Shown: positions 33,885 through 43,079 of the stretch, piece by piece
How the letters are laid out: each line of letters begins with the position of its first letter
How positions within the stretch are numbered: the stretch's first letter is position 1
NCBI GenBank assembly: GCA_951230915.1
Contig: OX579633.1
Coordinates: 3,472,001-3,536,000, forward strand
Origin: Antitrichia curtipendula
Lineage: Eukaryota; Streptophyta; Bryopsida; Hypnales; Leucodontaceae
DNA length: 64,000 bases
Reading direction: 5' to 3'
Made by a program: the position numbers and the translations under genes
The notes under the pieces: generated by a model
Told to the model about the DNA's origin: nothing
The model's database searches: none
Seen by the model: the letters and a program-made list of their open reading frames with translations, nothing else

Positions 33885-34786
33885 CCCCTAAAGTCCAATT
33901 GTCCCCTTGGGGGACAAAATGGATTTTGGGCAAGCTCCTACAATCTCAATATTTACCAATATTTTCTGAAATTTTTGGTGAAGATAGAAAAACACATTAG
34001 CTTTCCAAGAATATAATTTTTATTCTGATTGGTGTCCGGGAGCAAAAGTTATGGCACAAAAAGCCCTTTTTTTAGTTTGGTGGGTAGAAAAAATCCCTCA
34101 AAAAAGCTTTAAATTTTAAAAATTGTTTGTATGGATTGTATTTTTATCTACATGGGAAGCTTCGATTCATTCCATTTGGATTTGTTGTAAGAAAGTTATG
34201 GACAATCTTGTTTTTCGAGCAATTTGAGCATCTTCTTGAAAAAATAACTTGTAGGATTCATTTCTGAATTCAATTTTTACATTTAAAAAATAAATAAAGT
34301 TCTATAAGCTTAAGATTTTTGCTAGAACAATCTCACCGTTGAGATTAGTGTGTTTCAATTCCATCTTAGAGCTATTAACGGTTTAATTTTCCCTTCAATC
34401 TCTAAACTACTTCTAATTAACAAATTTTTAATGAATGAAAACCATGTGTATTTTTTTATAATTTTTTTTCTAGACTCTCAATCAATTATTCATTATCTTA
34501 AATTAGAAATTCAAAATCAGTAGAGCAAAAAATTTAAGTTAAGAAGGTTCAAAGCCAAAAAAATGTAGTCGAGCAATGAACATAAAAACTTGTTTCTTCA
34601 TTTTAAACGCAAATATCTTGCAATCTACACAGTCAAAGTTTTTGAAAATTCTTCCACACAATTTTACACTAGTCTAGTACAAGAGCCTATGGTTAAATAT
34701 GAGAAGAAAAAAAAAATTGTTCATTGTTATAGAAATGGCAGGTTTGAGTGTTTTTTGAAGAAAAAAAGGCCTTGAGACTTTAGGAG
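33885..34786. mobile_element. family-B piggyBac-type element, opposite orientation
   Basis: The left end CCCCTAAAGTCCAATTGTCCCC corresponds to the right end of 19776-20498 read in reverse. The right end is CCTTGAGACTTTAGGAG. The length is 902 bp. Flanks are GTAA and ATAA. A perfect-looking palindrome (TTGTCCCC..GGGGACAA type) lies at 33899-33917. Confidence 0.7.
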
Positions 34787-35289
34787 ATAATACCATTTTT
34801 CCACTTACACCAATTTGAGTTGGCTTTATGTTTGTAAATTTGAATTTGGGGTTTTCCTAATATAAAGTTGTCTTGAATGTGGTAAAAGTATATTTGAATT
34901 TGAATAATCACAAGGGTCATGTGTTCTACAAGGAAGACACAATACATTCTAGAAGTTGCATAAGACAAAATGCATATGCCACAATTGGTGATGGCTGTCC
35001 AACCATTTTGTTACAAATTTTTGGATTCTAGCTACATTGATTTGTCGTATAAGTGAAACAAAAAAATTAGAATGACCTTGAAAATTAGTGTTCACTCAAA
35101 AAAATTTGGTTTCATTTACAAGAAAGACAAGTGCATGATTTATTTTGCTTTTGCACACTTCCATATTCATTTCAACCATGCCCTATATACGGTAGTGTAT
35201 ATAAATGGCATTAGAATGATGCAAACTTTTTTTTGTGGTCTCCTCAATGTGGGGAGGGAGGCAAAAGAACAAACTGCTAGATTAAGGGA
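34787..35289. other. no gene seen
   Basis: AT-rich. The right part probably already belongs to the inverted dispersed repeat (CACAATTGGTGATGG onward). No supported coding sequence. Confidence 0.35.
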
Positions 35290-35486
35290 TATTCACCCAT
35301 AATCAACTAAGCCCAAAATGCAACACTTACATTTGAACCAAAAATATTCAATTTTTTCTAGATATTGATTGATTAGACAACATGTATGCAAGCTGAAAAT
35401 AAAAGTCTATGAGAGTCTAGAGTTGGTTTCAAGTACATCTAGAGACAAATCTCTAAATTTTTTAAACTTATTCATGCAGTGTCTAA

Positions 35487-36058
35487 CCCCTAAAGCCCCA
35501 AGGGTGTTTTCTTCCAAAAACCACTCAAAACTACCACTTTTGTTGTATTCACTTAAGGAAATAATTTTTTTTTTGGAATTTAACCGTAGGATCTTGTACT
35601 TAACTTGTCTGAGATCATCTAGTAAAAAATTCATCAAATTTCACCGTACGGATTGAAAGATATTAACATTCAAAGTTGAACAAAAAGTTTCTTTTCAAGA
35701 AGATGCTTAAATTGCCCGAAGAAACTAAGATTGTCCATAACTTTCTCATCCCTAGTCCAAATAGAATGAGTCAAAGCTTCACTTATAGGTAAAAACATAA
35801 TATTTTAGGAAAAAAATTTAAAAAAATTATTTTAACTTTTTGTAATTTTTTTGGGTTGCCCACCAATCTCCATTTCTTGCTCATTGTGCCATAATTTTTT
35901 CACCTGGCATCCGATTGAAACAAAAACTATATGTCCACAAAGCTCTTACAAAGCAACACAACCTCAAAAAATCTCAAAAAAATTCACTTCAAATTGAGAC
36001 AATAGAAACCTACCCGGACCCAAATTGTCCCCCGAGGGGACAAGTGGGGCTTTAGGGG
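35487..36058. mobile_element. family-B piggyBac-type element duplicating CTAA instead of TTAA
   Basis: The left end is CCCCTAAAGCCCCAAGG and the right end GGGGCTTTAGGGG; the length is 572 bp. It is flanked by CTAA at 35483-35486 and 36059-36062. The related copy at about 29795-29815, read in reverse, shows one uninterrupted GTGTCTAAATG at this place. The palindrome TTGTCCCCCGAGGGGACAA is at 36025-36043. Confidence 0.83.
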
Positions 36059-36429
36059 CTAAACATTGCATGCTCAAGGGCATTGGAATCTTCTTTCAAT
36101 TGCCAATAGGTTCCAATATTTAAAAAAATTGTTTAACAATAGTAATCATGTTTAGTTGCAATCAGGATTGATAAATGGTGTGCATATCTTATCCTATAAT
36201 GAACTTGCTTTCTTATACAAAGGGTTAGAGCTCATTTTCCTTTTCTCTATGCTCTAGGTGAAGGTGATTGTCATTTTCATTTAATGTTTTATTTGTATTG
36301 AAAAGAAGTTATGTGAAAGCGGCAATAATTGAAAAGAATGGTGTTCATTGGTTGTAGAAGACAAATTAGGGTGTCAACACTATCTCTTTTGACGAGTTTT
36401 CCTATACACGAATATTGAATGCGTGGCAT

Positions 36430-37590
36430 GTAAGCTGAGTTGTCACTTTTGTATGGATAGGCTTTTTGTCTATTCGCAGATGAACATAAAGTTTGATTAT
36501 TGAAAAGATAAGAGTCCATGTAAGTTGGGTTGTCACTTTCGTATGGACAGACTTTTTATCCATTTGCAAATGAATAGGAAGTTCGATTATTGAAAGATAA
36601 AAGTTCATGTATGTTGGGTTGTCACTTTCGTTTGGACAGGCTCCAGCCACGAATGAATAGGAAGTTTGATTATTGGAAAGATAAGAGTCTTTGTAAGTTG
36701 AATTGTCACTTTCGTCCGTTTGCAAATGAATAGGAAGTTCGATTATTGAAAAGATAAGAGTCCATGTAAGTTGGGTTGTCACTTTCGTATGGACAGACTT
36801 TTTATCCATTTGCAAATGAATAGGAAGTTCAATTATTGAAAGATAAAAGTTCATGTATGTTGGGTTGTCACTTTCGTTTGGACAGGCTCCAGCCACGAAT
36901 GAATAGGAAGTTTGATTATTGGAAAGATAAGAGTCTTTGTAAGTTGAATTGTCACTTTCGTCCGTTTGCAAATGAATAGGAAGTTCGATTATTGAAAAGA
37001 TAAGAGTCCATGTAAGTTGGGTTGTCACTTTCGTATGGACAGACTTTTTATCCATTTGCAAATGAATAGGAAGTTCAATTATTGAAAGATAAAAGTTCAT
37101 GTATGTTGGGTTGTCACTTTCGTTTGGACAGGCTCCAGCCACGAATGAATAGGAAGTTTGATTATTGGAAAGATAAGAGTCTTTGTAAGTTGAGTTGTCA
37201 CTTTCGTCCGTTTGCAAATGAATAGGAAGTTCGATTATTGAAAAGATAAGAGTCCATGTAAGTTGGGTTGTCACTTTCGTATGGACAGACTTTTTATCCA
37301 TTTGCAAATGAATAGGAAGTTCAATTATTGAAAGATAAAAGTTCATGTATGTTGGGTTGTCACTTTCGTTTGGACAGGCTCCAGCCACGAATGAATAGGA
37401 AGTTTGATTATTGGAAAGATAAGAGTCTTTGTAAGTTGAGTTGTCACTTTCGTCCGTTTGCAAATGAATAGGAAGTTCGATTATTGAAAAGATAAGAGTC
37501 CATGTAAGTTGGGTTGTCACTTTCGTATGGACAGACTTTTTATCCATTTGCAAATGAATAGGAAGTTCAATTATTGAAAAGATAAGATTT
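36430..37590. repeat. tandem array, about 4.7 units of 246 bp, each of three related ~80-bp parts
   Basis: The unit start TAGGAAGTTCGATTATTG recurs at exactly 246-bp spacing (36731 and 36977, then on). Within each unit, three related parts carry GATAAGAGTC.ATGTAAGTTG, GGTTGTCACTTTCGT and AATGAATAGGAAGTT. As 246 is divisible by three, a 383-codon frame stays open on the minus strand by periodicity. I do not regard it as a gene. The other copies of the dispersed repeat have one part only. Confidence 0.88.
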
Positions 37591-38140
37591 TTTTGGTCAT
37601 AGAAAACAAAACAATTGTCTATTCAAATAACAATTTTATTAATGAAACGTAGGAGGTTCATATGTCAACAAAATTCCTATCATGTAGGAGGTTTCCCATC
37701 AATGATGACGTTGGAAGGTCACACTGGGTAGTTGCAAGTGAATTCCTATCATGTGAAAGGTTTTCCATCAATGATTATGTGTTGTAGAAGTAGTTGTTAG
37801 TTCACTTATTCAAAAGAAAATTTTTTGACACTATAAGTCACACTTAGTGCTTGCAAGTGCTTTGTTAAGTTATTTAAAAGAAAAATTAAGACAAAGTTGA
37901 AACTTGAAATACTCATGCTCAATGTTGCAAGTGGTGGATAGTTTATTTGTTTAAAAGAAAAGAAGAAGCCGACACTTGAAATACTCATGTTCAATGGTTG
38001 TAAGACAAAAATGGTTGTCAAGGGTTGTTTCTATCTATCGGTGCAATGGATTTTTTTTACAAAGTGTTGCATGAAAACTTATTGCATGTAAGATTGTTGA
38101 TACTTACCAAAAGTGGATGAGAAGTGTTTTGGATCCTTTA

Positions 38141-39690
38141 AAATATTCCCTTTGTACTAAATTCTAGACTGGTAAGCAACAATCCTTCAAATCTTAGTCA
38201 ACTTTGTTCCTCAATAACACTCTTTAATTTTTACACACCATCAAGAACAAGGTTGCATGGAATGGAAGTATTACTAAGAGAAGAAAAAACAAAATTTCTT
38301 TTATTTTCTTATCTTTGATCCACGTGGAAAAAAGAACTTTACAAAAATTTGTGACTCCTAGTCTTCAAAGGAACCTCGGAAGTCATTTGGTAATACTAGG
38401 AAACCAATGTAAGCCACATAAGATTTCTTTTCATGCATGAGAAGTGACATATGATGTCTTCTGAATCGATCATGTTTGTATGAGCTCTAATTGCCAATGA
38501 TTTTTGTGAAATCCTCTAATAAGCTACCACTAATTGTGTTACACCACCTCATACATTTCTTCTTCAAATTGTTTTTTTCCATATAATCTTCCTAGAGATA
38601 TATCTTCTTGGACATTTCTTCCTCAAGAAAATTCTTCTCTGAAGAACTCTTCCTTAGACAATTAGTCCATGAACAATTATTTCTTACCTTGCCTCCCTTC
38701 TTTTAAAGATGACCATCAACTTCCTCAATTTGTAAGGTAAGAGACTCTATTTGTACCATGTTGCTACTTTGTACCACTTTGTATCAATTTAAAGTGACTT
38801 GTAGCAACTTTATAGCCTCCTTAATTATACCATTAGAGTACATTTGAAATTTGAAATTTGAAATGTACATTAGGAACATATAGATGCATGTACTTTAAAG
38901 GATGATGAATTGAAGTGCAAATCAGGTCTCTTAACCTTAGAAGAATGTGACCCCCCCATCATCAAAGTACTCAACCAAATACTCCGATTATTGAACCAAC
39001 AAGGACATTCTTTGTTTCTCCATTTCCCAAGGAAGTCATCCATCATACCTTTTAAGCCAATAGAGGCTTTTTAGGGTTAATAAACCTTTTTTTTTGTGCA
39101 ATGCCTCCTCTCTTTTTTCCTTCTAGCAAGAGCTAATTAAATATGAAATATCCTTTTGTTTTCTGTTTTCTGTTGTTTTTTTCATGCCAAAGTCGAGCAC
39201 AACGGCGGAGGGCCCTCCCCAGCCAGCAGTGCGTGTGAGTGTCGTACACGACCTTCCATGCCCAAGGTAGGTACCTTAACTTAGCCCAACCAGCCCCCTA
39301 AACCCTCTCTCCCTCAACCTCCCATGCAGGCAGGCAGGCAGGCCCCCACCAGACCTAAACCCCTGTTTCATCCTATTCCAAGCAAACCTGCGTCAAGTGG
39401 GGACCATTGGTCCGCATCCCGAGGCCGTCCGCAAAACCGCAACGACCGCACCACCAGGCCAGGCTTCTCCTACAAAACCCAAACCAATCCCCCCCCCCAA
39501 AGAATCAATCCACAGAGCAGAGTGCACCACTGTAGTAATTCTTCCCTACAGTAGCACCCCCCCGCGCGAATCTCTAACGACATCCTCTGCACTTGGTGGC
39601 TCCGGCCAGTCCTGCATCCCCTGCACGACAGGCTTCCCAATTTGAGCTGTAAGTACTGTACAGTCGTCTCCACTTTTTCTCATCTGCTGA
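38141..39690. other. no coding sequence recognised; upstream region of the metallothionein-like gene
   Basis: 38141-39170 is AT-rich without supported genes. 39180-39690 becomes GC-richer with a GCAG microsatellite (39327-39343) and C-rich stretches. It probably forms the promoter region of the gene that follows. Confidence 0.4.
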
Positions 39691-39695
39691 TCATG

Positions 39696-39705
39696 TATAT
39701 ATATA
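39696..39705 (+). promoter_or_regulatory. TATA-like box upstream of the metallothionein-like gene
   Basis: TATATATATA within ATCATGTATATATATACC is the best TATA-like element before the gene. A transcription start about 30 bases downstream would give a leader with an intron at about 39875-40266 (donor GACG/GTGAGG, acceptor GATTGCAG). This is inferred from consensus sequence only. Confidence 0.4.
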
Positions 39706-40335
39706 CCTTGGCAGGCAGGCTTTGGGGTGGCCGGCTTTTTGGTTTGAACTGACGCGTTACTTGAGCTTCTCTCCATTGCAATCGGCGGCGATCAGCACTG
39801 TGCTACTGTCGATCGGCGCTGGGCTCAATTGCAAGCTTAGCTTATGAGAGAAGAGGAGGTCGCGTAGCTTGACGGTGAGGCTTAGCTTTGTTTGTTTGTT
39901 TGGGTTCTGTGGCATGCAGGGGTTGAGCATTCGGGAGTGCAGAGTATGGGTCGAGTTTGTGGGAATGGGAGTTCCGATTTGGTCAATTGGAACTCTGTGA
40001 TTTGGTCAATTGGAACTCTGTGATGAAGGTGGATTAGTTGGAATTGTGTCGGTTGGGTTGTTCGTTTGGGTATTTTGGAGTCTTGCGATGGATGGGTGTT
40101 TTAGGAAGCGGTAGAGAGGAGGGCGTGTGAATTTTTAGTGTTGGAGTATTCAGGGATGCATTAGAATTGAGAGGAGTGGGGGGATCGGAGTGGGGTTTTG
40201 AAATTGTTGAAACTCGGGTTCTGATGGTGCTGCGGATGGTTGTGGTGAATGCGGTTGTGATTGCAGGCGTGTCGCTGCGTGTGGCTGGGAAATCGTTTTC
40301 CTGAAGGAGTTTGGAAGAGATTTATTGTGGTCACC

Positions 40336-40388
40336 ATGTCTTGCGGGTGTGGCTGCTGCCCCAAGTGCGGATGTCGCGCCACTTGCAC
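40336..40388 (+). CDS. metallothionein-like protein, coding exon 1
   Basis: The ATG at 40336 opens a Cys-rich start, MSCGCGCCPKCGCRATC, and the exon ends in phase 2 at a GTGAGG donor (40389). Together with exons at 40532, 40788 and 41357 it encodes a 92-residue protein with eight Cys in the first 19 residues (C3, C5, C7, C8, C11, C13, C17, C19; pattern C-X-C-X-CC-X2-C-X-C-X3-C-X-C). Such clusters bind Zn, Cu or Cd in metallothioneins in the cytosol. All four exons join in one frame with GT-AG introns, which is strong evidence for a real gene. A leader intron probably precedes it. The remainder of the protein has no Cys, unlike typical plant metallothioneins with two Cys clusters. Confidence 0.65.
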
Positions 40389-40531
40389 GTGAGGGCCTGC
40401 CTGTCTTGGAATGTTTTTGGGAGTTGTATAGGGATCTGCACCTCCATAGCCTGCGTTTTACAATTGCTCTCTTGAATAATTGTTAGTTCTCTTGAATAAT
40501 GGTGGGTTCTCTTGTGTGTTGTGATTGGCAG

Positions 40532-40576
40532 TTGCAACAACACCCTCTGGTCCTTGGAGAGCCGGAGCGACTTTAG
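40532..40576 (+). CDS. metallothionein-like protein, coding exon 2
   Basis: This 45-base exon lies between the acceptor GATTGGCAG (40531) and the donor GTACTAATT (40577). It completes the Thr codon left by exon 1 and reads CNNTLWSLESRSDF, ending in phase 2. It carries the last Cys of the cluster. Intron 1 is 143 bp. It is too short to stand out alone and is supported by frame continuity with its neighbours. Confidence 0.6.
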   Translation: MQQHPLVLGEPERL

Positions 40577-40787
40577 GTACTAATTAAGGAATCGTCCATT
40601 ATCCATTTGTTCACTCGTTTGGTAATAGGATATGGCGGTTTGGGGAAGTTTTTCATAACTGCATTTTCTTTTTCCGTGGTAGATGGTGAATGTTTCTGGG
40701 GTGATTTTGGTGAAGGGTTAGGAATACCAGATCAGAACCATTGTTGTTTGTGCAATTGCTAATGTTGACGGGAACTCGATCACGCAG

Positions 40788-40900
40788 CTATATGGAGAGT
40801 CCCGTGAAGACTGTCGCCGATGAGTATGAACAGCAGTACAGCTTCAATGGCGACATGGAGTGGTCAAGCCAGACGGACTTCACTGGAGCTGGAGCTGAAG
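40788..40900 (+). CDS. metallothionein-like protein, coding exon 3
   Basis: This exon follows the acceptor CGATCACGCAG and ends at the donor GTAACTCAAG. It reads YMESPVKTVADEYEQQYSFN, then GDMEWSSQTDFTGAGAE. It is acidic, with aromatic residues, and has no Cys. It ends in phase 1. I do not recognise the segment; it may be a spacer or tail domain. Confidence 0.6.
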
Positions 40901-41356
40901 GTAACTCAAGTCCCTGAAAAGTCTTAGTTCTGTCTCGTTTCACTTTGTTTTGTACTATCGTGTGGAATTAGAAGCGACGTTTGTATTCAGACAAGTGAAT
41001 GTATTACCAACTATTTCAGCCAACTGTCAATTAGAAACCATCCACCTTTAAAGAAAAGACTATTTTCTGGCGAGTATAGAAACTGCACTACCAAGTGGTG
41101 GAGGACATGTTTATCGCCATTGTTTAGGGTTGTTGATTGATGCCTTTGTTCATCATTCTACAGCACTTTGAGTTCAGCAGGTTGTTTGTTGTCTTCCTAC
41201 GTTTTGACTACGGAGTTTGACAGGTGTGACTAATCTTGGTCAATTACAATGAAAAGACTGGACAGTCAACAGTGCTTATGTGCCTTGGTTACTGATAGCT
41301 ACTCCGGATTAAGAATTTTTTGGATTGATTTTGTTTTCCTTGATTTTATTTCTCAG

Positions 41357-41424
41357 GTGCTTCTGCCAGGAAGGGAAGCCGGGGAATCGACAACTACAAA
41401 GCCGATTACGGACATACTGAGTAG
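41357..41424 (+). CDS. metallothionein-like protein, final coding exon
   Basis: Acceptor TTTTATTTCTCAG precedes it. The frame gives GASARKGSRGIDNYKADYGH, then TE and TAG at 41422-41424. The tail is basic, then acidic. 3-prime UTR follows. The AATAAA at 42152-42157 is the best polyadenylation signal, implying a UTR of up to about 750 bases, or an extra downstream exon-free region. Confidence 0.6.
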
Positions 41425-42151
41425 AAGCAACAGCTTCTAGTAGGACAGGCACAGGCTAGTTGCGAATGATGCACTTGTACCATCAGAGTGAAAGTTACCC
41501 ACTAGTTGGGCTTGAAAACAGCTAGGTCCTGTTTTTTTTGTCGTTTACTTGCTAATAAGCACGCACTGTTAGTGGATTTGAGTCTAGTCCATCGTCGCTG
41601 AAATGACTAGCAAGTCTGTTATGAGGTGTGCATGATGATAAAGGGCTACCACCCAGTGTACTGCAGAGGAGGGAGTTGTTTAGATGAGCTTTGGTATGCT
41701 GGACCGTCAATGCCTGCAACAGCTGAGTGTCCAGTGCAAATGTTTTGAGACAGGGATTGCCACATTTTGCACGACAGTTTGGAACCAAGATTGTGATCTT
41801 TTACTGGTGTAATACATACAGTTGAAACTAGGTAAGGACTGGCTTTGGAAATGTCAATTTCGTTATAACGGCAGACATTCAGTCGTTGGTACTGTCCAAG
41901 GATGGCGCTCTGAAACGCAAATCTGTACCAGTCCCGACTTCTGAAGGCTTTGTAGTGTTGAATGGCACATTTTGGTGGGTTTGGTACTGTTGAATGCCTG
42001 CAATTTTGTGTATGGAATCGTGCCAAATGAATGAAAATGCACGTTTTTCTCTCTTCATTGTCTTCTTTAGGAGTAGCTGACAGACTGATGCCTATTCTAC
42101 AGCAATCAACAGTCATATGGTGCTGCTCAAGAGACAATCATGACTCTTTGC

Positions 42152-42157
42152 AATAAA
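42152..42157 (+). terminator. candidate polyadenylation signal
   Basis: AATAAA in GCAATAAATCAATTTTC, downstream of the metallothionein-like gene. GC content drops to the AT-rich background just after it. Confidence 0.35.
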
Positions 42158-42179
42158 TCAATTTTCACAGTTTCTAGTA

Positions 42180-42780
42180 TTGGTCAATTTTTTAAATCAA
42201 ATTTTTAGAAATGTAGTATCGGTACCTAGTAGGGGCTTTCACAATGACAAAAACATTCCATATGATGGTTTTGTGTTTAAAAAAAGAAGCATAACTATGT
42301 TTAAAATAATGCAATGGAATGGAATCATAGATGGAGTGTAGATTCCTATTAGTGTTTGTCTCTCATGCCTCTCCTCCCACGTCGTAGATAGACCCAAGAT
42401 AACGCACGTAGGTTATATTCGTTCTTGTCTCTTGCTCTTGGATTCAAAGATATTTTGAATTTTATTATATTTATTTTTTCTATTCGAGGGGCAAAATGTC
42501 ATGCCATATTGAATTGCAAAGGGTTTTTTTTCAAGTATACAATGGAAACTTTTTCAACCCTAAGAATGAAAATCAACATTTGAAAAGTTATCAATAATTT
42601 ATATTCAATATTAGTTTTTGACACCATAATTAGATAAACGAAAAAATTAGATTGATAAAAAAATTTCAATTTTGATTAGGGAAGAAGTTAGAGGTTTGAA
42701 AAAATTATTATTGAATACTATAAAAATGAGAAATATAGACCATTCACATACAATATTCAATTTTGGTATTCAAAAATAAT
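42180..42780. other. no gene seen
   Basis: AT-rich intergenic stretch between the metallothionein-like gene and the fourth dispersed repeat copy. Confidence 0.4.
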
Positions 42781-43079
42781 TTTCAATAATAACTACATAA
42801 ATTAGTTAATCGGTATATAGACCTTATCCTAAAACAAACTTGCTTTCCTACGCAAGGTTTGGAGATACTTTTTTAAATTTCCATCCTCTAGGTGAAGGTG
42901 ATTCATTGTCATTCAATGTTTTATCTAATTTGAAAGGAAGTCACAGGGAAGTGGTGAGAGTTGAAAAGAATGGTGCTCATTGTTTGGAAGACAAAACAAG
43001 GTGTCAACAATGCTTCTTTTTTACCAATTTTCCTATACACAAGTATTGAATGCGTGGCATATAAGTTGGGTTGTCACTT

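Larger units (their letters stand above)
35290..38140 (-). repeat. dispersed repeat, copy 3 (inverted), with an element and an internal array
   Basis: Read in reverse it follows copy 2 from about 29990 back to 28800: TAATCAACTAAGCCCAAAATG, TATTGATTGATTAGACAAC, GGTTTCAAGTAC, then GCATGCTCAAGGGCATTGGA. It is interrupted by the element 35487-36058 and expanded by the 246-bp array at 36430-37590. Confidence 0.7.

Noticed and set aside
36402..37553. 383-codon open frame with 82-residue repeats
   Set aside because: It is a by-product of the 246-bp tandem array: the period is a multiple of three, homologous unexpanded copies have no such frame, and the composition follows the repeat.
41646..42137. 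163-codon minus-strand frame
   Set aside because: It is antisense to the presumed 3-prime UTR of the metallothionein-like gene, with no recognisable domain and no ATG context of note.
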